From Veillonella parvula (lineage in GTDB: Bacteria; Bacillota; Negativicutes; Veillonellales; Veillonellaceae), in NCBI RefSeq assembly GCF_036456085.1, contig NZ_CP138632.1, forward strand, positions 1,345,001 through 1,409,000: a stretch of 64,000 bases of DNA, read 5' to 3'. Below are positions 56,146-63,552 of the stretch, piece after piece. Each line of letters starts with the position of its first letter. Position 1 is the stretch's first letter. A program made the position numbers and the translations under genes. The notes under the pieces were generated by a model that did no database searches, was not told the origin of the DNA, and saw only the letters and a program-made list of their open reading frames with translations.

Positions 56146-56291
56146 CTGACAGCTAAGACATGAGGAAATATGCAAAGAAACGTGAAGTATCTTCCTACAG
56201 TAAAAATACTCGAAAGCACATAGAATAAGGCTTTACGAGCATTTAAGAAAATATAAAAAGATAATTAGAAATTTATACTTTGTTTAATTTT

Positions 56292-56512
56292 GAAAAATTA
56301 AAAACTAATTTATCGTTTTCAATAATAAAATCTAATATTAACTCAGGTGTTAATCCTGATTTATTAATTTCATTAGCAACAGAATTACATTCTTGTGAAA
56401 TACTTTCGTCATTGTCATAAATTTTAATTCCATATTCATGTTCAGCCTTATCTAATAACCTTTTGTATTCATGAGATTGAATTAAATTTTTGATTTCTAA
56501 TCCTGTTACCAT
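56292..56512 (-). pseudogene. 5' half of the immunity gene split by Tn916
   Basis: 73 codons of host sequence, ATG 56512 with GAAAGGAACC upstream, overlapping the preceding toxin stop by 7 bp. The frame then runs a few codons into Tn916 and stops at 56273. EYGIKIYDNDESISQECNSV aligns with NYKVKITNDELSSQGCNIL of the intact paralogue at 57970-58422. Joined with 38007-38247 it gives about 155 residues, against 150 in the paralogue. Confidence 0.87.
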
Positions 56513-57386
56513 GTGCTGGTTCCTTTCAAAATTTTTAATAATACACTACCTGTGTGTCGGAATGGGTCCATTGCGGCATGAGCCCATGGTGTTGCAATAG
56601 ATAAGTTCCAAGCTTCATGAGCTTTATTTGAACCTAATCTTTGTGGTAAGTAAGTGTGATGTAGTTCTAATGACACATTGCGTTCTTCAATTCCTCTTCT
56701 TGTTCGAATTCTAACTTTTATTCGTGGTGCTTTACCTTTCTCCATCCTTTTTAAATTACGTTCAGAATATTTACATTTTGGACTTGAACCAGGATTTTTA
56801 GTTTTTTCTTTAGCTATACGGTCCCTTTCTTTTTTGCTTCTGCTTTCCAAAATTGTTTTCTAGCAGTATTCCATGATAATAGTCCTAATGGATCTATCCA
56901 GCTTTGTATGTTAGGGGAGAATAAATAAATATTATCTCCACCTTATAACCCAATCGGATCCTGATTCACAAACCGCCCCGCATCAGGCTCGTAATACCTG
57001 AAGAAATTGTAATGCAGCCCCGTTTCACGGTCGGCATACTGGTTTTGCAGGCGGAAGGGTTGGTAAGCACTATCCGCAACCTTGGTTTCCTCTTTCAGAC
57101 GACCCCAGCCGGTATAGTTGCCGAACCACAGTAAATTGCCGTCTTTATCGGTCATCTCTCTCGGGATGCCGATTTGGTCGCAGTGGAAGTAGTGGGTTTG
57201 TTGGCGGCTCTCGCCGTCTTCGTTGGTCCAGTTGCGTACCTGTGCCAAGGGTTCGTAGCTGTCGGGATCGGTGTAGAGATAGGTATACCTGCCGTCGAGC
57301 TGGGCGAACAGCAACCGTGCGCCGAAGTCGGGAGAGGTGATTTGGTAGAGGACGTCTGAAAATATAAAATTACTTTTTCGCAGCAC
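56506..57386 (-). pseudogene. Orphan Rhs core end fused to an HH-x3-PQR toxin tip
   Basis: Rhs homology starts at about 57360 (SDVLYQITSPDFGARLL) and runs through HYFHCDQIGIPREMT, FRLQNQYADRETGLHY and [15 protein letters not shown] at 56943 stands where relatives have a sense codon; past it the same frame continues GGDNIYLFSPNIQSWIDPLG. A one-base loss in an A run near 56835 then shifts frame into the toxin (56850-56506): SLELHHTYLPQR, AWNLSIATPWAHAAMD, FRHTG. The histidines suggest a nuclease. The tip alone could be translated only from a weak TTG. No promoter or secretion part, so a displaced module. Confidence 0.85.
57094..57105 (-). other. DNA uptake sequence inside the Rhs fragment
   Basis: GGGTCGTCTGAA on the minus strand: the 10-mer core GTCGTCTGAA of the Neisseria mucosa dialect. 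A one-mismatch copy AGGACGTCTGAA is at 57349-57360 (plus strand), exactly at the Rhs fragment's outer edge. Confidence 0.8.
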
Positions 57387-57702
57387 GAATTTTTTTCAAC
57401 CCATTCTCCAAAATAGTAACTTTCTCGGGAGAAGTTCCCCTATCCAAAGCATTCCACCAGTTATTTACTGGTTTAACAAATAATTGAAAACCTTCTTCCG
57501 TTAAATTTGATTTCTTAATAATTAAATCTTTTTTTACTGATCCATCTTGATTAAAAGGATTTATATTTACCAACAAATCATTTTCTATTAAAAATTTCAT
57601 CAAAGACAAAGACATTTTTTTTATTGCTTCTTGGTAATCAACATCTTTACTTCCTGAAATAAATGCATCAAAATCAAATAAAACTATATCATTTACTTCC
57701 AT
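57370..57702 (-). CDS. Probable immunity protein, unknown family
   Basis: 110 residues, GAAAGGA site before ATG 57702. Sequence (EVNDIVLFDFDAFISG, KPVNNWWNALDRGTSPEK) is soluble. Its 3' end lies directly against the next Rhs fragment. Its toxin has been lost except for a short Rhs sliver upstream. Role inferred from position. Confidence 0.65.
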   Translation of the reverse strand: MEVNDIVLFDFDAFISGSKDVDYQEAIKKMSLSLMKFLIENDLLVNINPFNQDGSVKKDLIIKKSNLTEEGFQLFVKPVNNWWNALDRGTSPEKVTILENGLKKIRAAKK

Positions 57703-57749
57703 AAGATTCCTTTCTATTTCAATCGGATAATTTCAAATAATTCATCTGA

Positions 57750-57812
57750 AGGTGACGGAGGTGAGGCGGTGCGCCGCCGTCGGGGTCGGCAATTTGGTAG
57801 AGGTCGTCTGAA
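57750..57812 (-). repeat. 60-bp Rhs core sliver with exact uptake sequence
   Basis: Minus-strand reading SDDLYQIADPDGGAP parallels SDVLYQITSPDFGAR at the edge of the larger Rhs fragment. The exact 12-mer AGGTCGTCTGAA occupies 57801-57812 (plus strand). GC-rich against AT-rich flanks. Confidence 0.8.
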
Positions 57813-57969
57813 AAGTAAGAAAACTCTAGTGTTCTGATATACCTTACTTCAAGATTTAAAGTTTCATACGCGCTACGGCTTGCTTTGCCAAAAACAGTAT
57901 CTAAACGACTTGTTTAGAGTTTTGACATTTTGCTTAACGGTCTGAAAATACAGTTGTTATCGGTGTGAG
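57813..57969 (-). other. Remnant with the recurring ASRS-type word
   Basis: Minus-strand frame KASRSAYETLNLEV at about 57850-57890 is one copy of the array's repeated word; otherwise no gene is seen. Confidence 0.45.
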
Positions 57970-58422
57970 CTACGCTTTCTGTTCATAAACTTGCTTGGCT
58001 TCTTGATACTCTGCAAACTGCTCTTTGGCCAATCGTAAATAACCTTTAAATCTTCTAGCTTTGTAATGCTCTGCCAATGTTTTTTCTGATTGTTCCAGAA
58101 ATATGGTTACTAATGTATGGTAAATCAAACAAAGTTTTGTTTCTCCATGAAAGGCAACATTTTCCTTCTCACATTTAGCGATAAAATTTCTTGTTGTAAC
58201 TTCTATAAAAGTAAAAATAAATTCTTTATTCGCATCTAATTTTTTTTCAATTGTTGCTAAGTCTATATTAGCAATATTTAATGCGCCAGCTAGAATATTA
58301 CATCCTTGAGAAGATAATTCATCATTTGTTATTTTAACTTTATAATTTCCTGACAATTCTTTTAGATAATTTTTATGTTTCTCGGTTTCAACAAATTTTC
58401 TAATATCTAAGCTGTTTATCAT
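57970..58422 (-). CDS. Immunity protein, intact paralogue of the Tn916-split gene
   Basis: 150 residues from ATG 58422 (ATGGAG site 8 nt upstream; a TTG or ATG further up lies before the site). Helical, soluble; no named family. It follows a broken HH-x3-PQR toxin by 36 bp, just as the split gene follows its related toxin, so the two toxin-immunity pairs are paralogous and this family is probably specific to that toxin fold. Confidence 0.75.
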   Translation of the reverse strand: MINSLDIRKFVETEKHKNYLKELSGNYKVKITNDELSSQGCNILAGALNIANIDLATIEKKLDANKEFIFTFIEVTTRNFIAKCEKENVAFHGETKLCLIYHTLVTIFLEQSEKTLAEHYKARRFKGYLRLAKEQFAEYQEAKQVYEQKA

Positions 58423-58457
58423 TTTAATACTCCATAATATATATACTATTTGCATGT

Positions 58458-58806
58458 TTAAGGATCGAATGAGTTTACCCCATTTTTAATTTTCTCTAAA
58501 TTAAAATCTTTTCCAAGATGCCTATATTTATCCATGCTGGAATGCGCCCAAGGACTTGCTTTGGTCAAATTCCATGCGGAATGTGCCAATGGGGATTTAC
58601 TTCTTTGCGGTATGTAGGTATGGTGTGGCTCCATAGATACTGCTCGAGTTGTAAGTCTACCAAGTGAATCAGAAATAACAGCACAATCGGATCCTGATTC
58701 ACAAACCGCCCCGCATCAGGCTCGTAATACCTCATCAGGTTGTAATGCAGCCCAGCCTCATGGTCGCAATACTGGTTCTGCAGACGAAAACAACTTTCAG
58801 ACTACC
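58458..58806 (-). pseudogene. Second orphan Rhs end with HH-x3-PQR toxin
   Basis: Rhs part 58806-58683 reads [20 protein letters not shown] and FVNQDPI, then joins out of frame to the toxin tip (58680-58458): [41 protein letters not shown], stop at 58458. The linker between DPI and the toxin is deleted. By eye the tip shares over half its residues with the tip at 56506-56850. Confidence 0.82.
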
Positions 58807-58833
58807 GTTATCCTGACTAATGTTTCACTATCA

Positions 58834-59235
58834 CTAGCGATATTTTTTTCTTGGGTCCTTAAAGGTTCCTATAAACTTCAGATCATTGTAAAGTTTACCT
58901 GGATTTTCCTCATAAAATGTTGCATTAGAATAGTAATATAAAGAATTACCTTCATTTATTCCTTTCTCTTTTGCTACTTTCACAATATCTTTTATAACTT
59001 TATTGGAGTGTGCCCCAACTTCTTCTGCTAACACTTCAACTGGTACAATTTCTCCATTATCTGTCTGGAATGCCACAAAATAATCAGAATCAATAAATGA
59101 AACTCCAAAATCTGCAAAAGCTGGACAATGAGAATCTGAGTCCTCCATTCCATCTGTATATTCATTAAACTCATCGGGCGTTTTAAAAGATGTCCCCATC
59201 CACACAGAAATCATATCTTTAGTTGTTTCAATCAT
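58834..59235 (-). CDS. Imm22-like immunity protein
   Basis: 133 residues from ATG 59235 (ATGAGG site). MISVWMGTSFKTPDEFNEYT and FADFGVSFIDSDYFVAFQ fit the Imm22 pattern of an early W-x-G strand and an acidic D-x-D segment. Family call from memory of motifs, moderately sure. Lies 35 bp after the next immunity gene, with no toxin between. Confidence 0.65.
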   Translation of the reverse strand: MIETTKDMISVWMGTSFKTPDEFNEYTDGMEDSDSHCPAFADFGVSFIDSDYFVAFQTDNGEIVPVEVLAEEVGAHSNKVIKDIVKVAKEKGINEGNSLYYYSNATFYEENPGKLYNDLKFIGTFKDPRKKYR

Positions 59236-59270
59236 ATAATACCTCATGATTCAAAATGTTATATATTTTA

Positions 59271-59906
59271 TTAATCCCAATAAAAGTCTAAATTATTTAA
59301 TTCCTTCCACTCTTCCAAAGAATAAAGAAAAGGCAAAGAAAAATTTTCCAATAATTTACCCTTTAAATTTTCTGATACCATGAATGCTCCTGAATAGTTG
59401 TGATTAGTAGACAACAAAATATCCTTATCTGAATTAGTATATGCCTCCAGTGAAAAATCATCTTCATCTAATGCTAAATCTGGGTAAACAATTTCATCCT
59501 CAATTTCCCAAACAACTATTCTTACTAAATAATAGACTTCATTCGTCAATAACTCACCTTTTGTATTGACAATAATCGCTTCGCTCATACCAAAATCATA
59601 ATCAAACCCATATTTTTTTATAAATTCCAAAAAACGCGCTGACATGATAAAGAAATCATTATATGGAAGAAAATCAAAAGTAACACCTCTTGCTTTCTTT
59701 AAGCAGACATAAACCTTTTCAGGCATTGGAGGAATTTCTTGCCCTTTTACGAACCAACTCCAGGGAAAGTCAAAATCAGGATGCGTTTTTTTAGGGTTGA
59801 ATACCTCTGATATACCTAGGACTCCACTACTTACTCGTGGCAACCCCATTTTTTCTACTTTATCCATACTCTGCAGAGCATATCCCCATACTAATAACTT
59901 TTTCAT
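59271..59906 (-). CDS. Immunity protein, possibly Imm43-like
   Basis: 211 residues, TAGGAGGG site before ATG 59906. Opens MKKLLVWGYALQSM, with FPWSWFVKGQEIPPMPEKVY in the first third. Those two patches remind me of Imm43-type proteins; the match is unverified. Overlaps the end of an AHH-like toxin remnant by about 50 bp, as expected for a toxin's cognate gene. Confidence 0.6.
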   Translation of the reverse strand: MKKLLVWGYALQSMDKVEKMGLPRVSSGVLGISEVFNPKKTHPDFDFPWSWFVKGQEIPPMPEKVYVCLKKARGVTFDFLPYNDFFIMSARFLEFIKKYGFDYDFGMSEAIIVNTKGELLTNEVYYLVRIVVWEIEDEIVYPDLALDEDDFSLEAYTNSDKDILLSTNHNYSGAFMVSENLKGKLLENFSLPFLYSLEEWKELNNLDFYWD

Positions 59907-60165
59907 AATACCCTCCTAAGATAATAGTTTTGTTTTCTTTCCAAACAGCCTGTGGAATTAAATGGTGTGTCTGCCAAGAAGAAGCTAGACGGAATATTCC
60001 CTGAGATTCCATGCTCTTACGCAAGCAATAGCCACTCTCTCCCAAAGGATCAATCCATTCTTGAGTATTCGGAGCAAACTGGTTCTGAAGGCGGAAGGGT
60101 TTGTCAGGGCTACGGCTTGCTACTTCGAGATTGAAGGCTTCATGCGAGCTATGGTTTGCTACACT
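59860..60165 (-). pseudogene. Rhs end with AHH-like nuclease remnant
   Basis: An open minus frame reads SSHEAFNLEVASRSPDKPF, RLQNQFAPNTQEWIDPLG, then SSWQTHHLIPQAVWKEN and ends at 59860. HHLIPQ is the AHH-type HNH signature. Core residues between RLQNQ and WIDPLG are missing, and the nuclease is far shorter than normal, so it is a deletion remnant. Downstream frame overlaps the next immunity gene. Confidence 0.7.
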
Positions 60166-60196
60166 TACTATATATACACGACGCTACGCCAGTTTA

Positions 60197-60679
60197 TTAA
60201 TCATCAGGATTTTCTTCTAAACAATTTAGAAACTCATCAAATGATTTCGCTATAATAATTGAATTTTTTTCAAAATTAGCTTCCCTTGATATATTTTCAC
60301 TCCATACGTCCCTGACATAATAAATAATTTGCCAACTATTTTTTTCTAAACAGAGGTAATTACCTCCCCAATCAAAAGCAAAAGGAATTAAATCCCTAGG
60401 TAACTCATTAAGATCCCATTCATTTATTGCTCTTCCTTCTAATGTGAAATCTGGATCATCCTCAAACTGCTTAGAATATTTCATTGGAATGAAGTCGCGA
60501 ATTTCAATATAGTCATAATCAATATTATCATTGACAAAACAAGAAAGATTGGGAGTACCTCCATTCCATTTGAAGTAATGTGACTTGAATGAAGATGGAA
60601 AAGATACTCCTAATTTTTTTTCAACCTCATTGAAATCATTTTCAGATAAATTTTTATCGCAATCATAAAAATTAAGCAT
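60197..60679 (-). CDS. SMI1/KNR4 (SUKH) immunity protein
   Basis: 160 residues, AAAGGAG site before ATG 60679. SUKH-1 pattern: EVEKKLGVSFPSSFKSHYFK with WNGG, the LIPFAFDWGGNYLCLE strand pair (often F-x-D-x-G-G-D), and the C-terminal KSFDEFLNCLEEN helix. These proteins neutralise diverse nuclease and deaminase toxins. It follows a WHH nuclease remnant, a common pairing. Confidence 0.9.
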   Translation of the reverse strand: MLNFYDCDKNLSENDFNEVEKKLGVSFPSSFKSHYFKWNGGTPNLSCFVNDNIDYDYIEIRDFIPMKYSKQFEDDPDFTLEGRAINEWDLNELPRDLIPFAFDWGGNYLCLEKNSWQIIYYVRDVWSENISREANFEKNSIIIAKSFDEFLNCLEENPDD

Positions 60680-60735
60680 AACAAACTCCTTTAATAATTT
60701 AACAAGTACCAGTTTTTTTCTTTTTCCTTCTCTTT

Positions 60736-60934
60736 TCAGGCGGTTTTCTTCCTGTTAACCAACTGCATTGTTGTCTTACCAGTTTTTGGATCAAAATCAT
60801 CAACATGATGCCATGTGTGACCTTTAGCATCAGCTCTAGGAATACCTGCCTTCTTAAAGGCAGCAGTAAAATCATGACCACGGCTACCTTGCTACGTCAG
60901 GACTGAAGGTTTTGTGCGGGCTACGGCTTGCTTT
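60736..60934 (-). pseudogene. WHH-type nuclease toxin remnant
   Basis: Frame 60888-60736 reads GSRGHDFTAAFKKAGIP, then GHTWHHVDDFDPKTGKTTMQ and LVNRKKTA, stop. TWHH and MQLV are the WHH HNH-superfamily signature; the final histidine-bearing segment is lost. Upstream (60903-60934) a copy of the recurring ASRS-type word joins out of frame. Confidence 0.75.
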
Positions 60935-61516
60935 TCACGCTTTTAAATTCCGGTGGTGAATTTTTTGAAACTCATCCGAAATAAAATCTCCAAATTCTGC
61001 AAATGATTCAATAGGTAAATTAAAAATTTCTGGTTTATAACGAATAAGCAAACTTAGGATATGATAATGACTTCTTGGTGTTTCACGTAATTCAATTCTC
61101 TCGAATATTCTTTGTTTACCTTCCTCTTCATCTATTTTTTGTGCAATAGAAAAATCTGCATTGTGAGCCACTCCTAAAGCAGGATTAATGGAAGTAATTT
61201 CACTTGGGGTTGGATCTTGGTAATCGGGATCCTGAGCAATTATCCGCCAATCTGACTCTAGCTTTGATTCAAATAAGGTATGACAGTCTAAAACGGTTTT
61301 GAATAGGATTGGGTAATTTCCAGCATTTTTATAATCAAATGGCTCAACTGGGCTTGAAGTAAACAAATCAAAAATTCCTACAGTGGCACCAAGCTTATTT
61401 TTAGCGATTATTCTACCGTAACCGAATAATTTATCAGCTATTTTAAAACAAAATAAATCACCATTCTTAAGATATCTATATAAAGTTCTGTTTTTTTCCC
61501 AATTAAAGATTTTCAT
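60935..61516 (-). CDS. Imm26-like immunity protein
   Basis: 193 residues from ATG 61516. Opening NGDLFCFKIADKLFGYGRII fits the Imm26 pattern (G-D-hydrophobic-x-hydrophobic... YGYGRI). It follows the GIY-YIG toxin remnant, so may be its cognate immunity protein. Family call moderately sure; pairing is inferred from order. Confidence 0.65.
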   Translation of the reverse strand: MKIFNWEKNRTLYRYLKNGDLFCFKIADKLFGYGRIIAKNKLGATVGIFDLFTSSPVEPFDYKNAGNYPILFKTVLDCHTLFESKLESDWRIIAQDPDYQDPTPSEITSINPALGVAHNADFSIAQKIDEEEGKQRIFERIELRETPRSHYHILSLLIRYKPEIFNLPIESFAEFGDFISDEFQKIHHRNLKA

Positions 61517-61551
61517 AATACTTTTCTTTTCCTATAGCATAGAATATTAAA

Positions 61552-62165
61552 TTATTGGAAGATTTTTACAACCATTTTGAGAATATGGTTTCTTCCCGCA
61601 ACCATTGCTTTTTGTCTTTTGGCATCACGGGTCTTATTCATCAACAAATGAATGACATTTATTTCTTCTGGTTTTAGTTTTTTAGGATTAGAATTACTTT
61701 TCTGACCTTTTTAATTTTTTTCCTGTCAGTGTTCCATGTTGTCGAATACAGCTTTTCTCATATTTACGGGCGGTTTCGTAATCCAAATCGCTATATAATT
61801 CTATTAAGCGTTCTGTTCCAACTAATCTTCCTGATTACCTGTGTTGTTTTGCACGCGTCTTTATATTATCCGTAATACCGATATAAAAAGGTTTACTATC
61901 CCCGGACCTATGCAATCCATAAACAGAATATTTTTTATCCCAATGGATCTAACCAAATTTGAGCATTGCTGGCAAACCAATAAAAATTATCCCGCCCCAC
62001 AACTCAATCGGATCCTGATTGATAAATCGTCCGCAGTTCGGGTCGTAGTACTGAAGAAGTTATAATGCAACCCGGTTTCACGGTCAGTATACTGGTTCTG
62101 TATGCGGAAGGGTTAGTATGCGCTATTCGTTACTCGGGTTTCCTATTTCAGATACTCTTGATATT
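61552..62165 (-). pseudogene. Rhs end with GIY-YIG nuclease toxin, several lesions
   Basis: Rhs part 62165-61985: TGLHYNFF, then (shifted) YYDPNCGRFINQDPIELWGG, then (shifted) FYWFASNAQIWLDPLG. Toxin part: YSVYGLHRSGDSKPFYIGIT and DNIKTRAKQH are a GIY-YIG core, then a TAA, RLVGTERLIELYSDLDYETA, EKSCIRQHGTL, another shift, and a C terminus to 61552 (LLMNKTRDAKRQKAMVAGRN). Nearly full length, but at least two shifts and two stops, so inactive. Confidence 0.82.
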
Positions 62166-62238
62166 TGGTGGAACTCGACCTAACCTACGACTACTGTTTG
62201 TTAAGTTTAAGCCATGATCTATGTTTGTTAAGAGGAGT

Positions 62239-62556
62239 TTATTGTCCTTGACCAAGAATTTCTTCTCCAATTATTGCATCTAACTCTATCCATGCATCTT
62301 CAAGTTGATTAACAATAGAAGATTCATTTTTATTTGGATCGTCTTTTAAATTGAGATACCAAATATGTGTTAATTTCGGTATTTCATATAAAATAGACGC
62401 TAGTCTTTTTTCAATTAGATTATGATTATGAGTATAATGCTTTATTTCATTTAAAATTTTTAATAATTCTTGATAGTCCTTTACATCGAATTCAAGATCC
62501 ATTCTGACCTTATAAATAAAACTATTATTTTCAAGTTTTTCTAATAATTCTTTCAT
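62239..62556 (-). CDS. Probable immunity protein, unknown family
   Basis: 105 residues from ATG 62556 (GAGGTG site). Mostly helical (LLEKLENNSFIYKVRMDLEF, YQELLKILNEIKHYTHNHN), acidic. No family recognised. Lies between another immunity gene and the GIY-YIG toxin remnant. Confidence 0.6.
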   Translation of the reverse strand: MKELLEKLENNSFIYKVRMDLEFDVKDYQELLKILNEIKHYTHNHNLIEKRLASILYEIPKLTHIWYLNLKDDPNKNESSIVNQLEDAWIELDAIIGEEILGQGQ

Positions 62557-62624
62557 GGTAAACACCTCTAAGTTATACAAAACCAAGGATTGCTTCTGCT
62601 GGAATAGTTTATTTATTTTTAAAG

Positions 62625-63101
62625 TTAAGCGTTCACTCCAATAGAAATAGATAACACATCTTCCTCATTGTCGAGTAGAGATATATCGATAACTTTATCT
62701 ATTTTATGACTAAATAATTTTAAACAATAAAAATTAGGTTTGTTTATTAATTCTAGCCAACTGCTAATATTTTTTATTTTGATAATAAACAAGGGGAATA
62801 ATTCTATTGGTATTTCAGCCGAATCATTTATTCCTCCATAAAAGTATACATAAGCAATATCATTTTCCTCTGGTGTAAGAAATTTTAATATTTCATTTTT
62901 TATCGATAAACTAAATTTTTCTTTTGATAATTCTATATTTCTATAGGGGGTAAAAGTACGATTTATTATTTCACATGAGAGTGGATATGGAATGATTTTT
63001 TCAGAATCTGAAATTAAATTATTTAAAAAATGAATTTCTTTCATTTTTTTCATTATATTATTCTGTTTTAAAGTAAAGATCTTATCTTCTAAAGTTGTCA
63101 T
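62625..63101 (-). CDS. Probable immunity protein, unknown family
   Basis: 158 residues, AGGAAA site before ATG 63101. Soluble, Ile/Lys-rich (YVYFYGGINDSAEIPIELFP). Not recognised. It directly follows a broken toxin tip, whose last residues are at 63142, suggesting it is that toxin's partner. Confidence 0.6.
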   Translation of the reverse strand: MTTLEDKIFTLKQNNIMKKMKEIHFLNNLISDSEKIIPYPLSCEIINRTFTPYRNIELSKEKFSLSIKNEILKFLTPEENDIAYVYFYGGINDSAEIPIELFPLFIIKIKNISSWLELINKPNFYCLKLFSHKIDKVIDISLLDNEEDVLSISIGVNA

Positions 63102-63141
63102 GATATTGTTTCCTATGTTGTACGGTTACATTATCTTTGTA

Positions 63142-63500
63142 TTACTCCCAAGAAAATGTACGATTCCCATTATTTCTTTTTTGAATAAGATTTCTATCCA
63201 TTTTGGCAGTAGCTACATGCCACTGTGGACAAGGGTGTTTTGCAATCGGAAGGGTTTGTGAGCAGTTCTAGATATGTTGATTTCACTCTTCAGGTTACCC
63301 CAACCGTAATAATCCCCAAATCAGGTCGCCTTTATCATCAGTCATGTCTCTTGGAATGCCGATTTGGTCGCAGTGGAAGTAGTTCTGCACTTCGCCGTTT
63401 GCCAATTCGCGGTGGATCAGGTTGCCGAGGTTGTCATAGGGTCGGCAGACCGTCTTGGCCGTATTCGTAGGCTGTTTTGGCTTAGATTGTTATGGAAGAA
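63142..63500 (-). pseudogene. Orphan Rhs end with short toxin remnant
   Basis: Rhs pieces on the minus strand: AYEYGQDGLPT, shift, RPYDNLGNLIHRELANGEVQ, NYFHCDQIGIPRDMTDDKG, then further shifts to NLKSEINISRT and KPFRLQNT. The toxin tip is only PQWHVATAKMDRNLIQKRNN and a few more residues before a stop at 63142; WHVA recalls HNH nucleases. GC-rich core, AT-rich tip. Confidence 0.8.
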
Positions 63501-63503
63501 ATA

Positions 63504-63542
63504 TTTCAGATGACCTCAAAAAAGGATTGAGGTCGTCTGAAA
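63504..63542. terminator. Inverted uptake-sequence pair at the Rhs fragment edge
   Basis: TTTCAGATGACCTCA (one mismatch from consensus) at 63504-63518 faces TGAGGTCGTCTGAAA at 63528-63542; the latter holds the exact 12-mer AGGTCGTCTGAA (63530-63541). Forms a hairpin just after the stop region of the next gene. Confidence 0.8.
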
Positions 63543-63552
63543 ATATCGAATC

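Larger units (their letters stand above)
38254..56285 (+). mobile_element. Tn916: Complete conjugative transposon Tn916 carrying tet(M)
   Basis: Gene order orf24-23-22-21-20-19-18-17-16-15-14-13-12-tet(M)-orf6-9-7-8-xis-int is that of Tn916, with no insertions or losses seen. Ends were set as AAAATAGCATAAAA at the left and CTTTGTTT at the right, giving 18,032 bp, the published Tn916 length. These ends also restore the reading frame of the interrupted host gene with one 6-bp coupling sequence (ATTTTA at 38248-38253 or AATTTT at 56286-56291). The T-rich/A-rich target fits Tn916 preference. All transfer genes look intact, so it should be mobile. Confidence 0.95.

Noticed and set aside
56243-56265. 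Tn916 right end placed at the ATATAAAAA word (about 56259)
   Set aside because: That choice leaves an in-frame stop in the host gene and gives a shorter element; the end at 56285 restores the frame and the known length.
38254-56285. A new kind of integrative element
   Set aside because: Gene order and products are those of Tn916 throughout; novelty lies in the insertion site and host locus.
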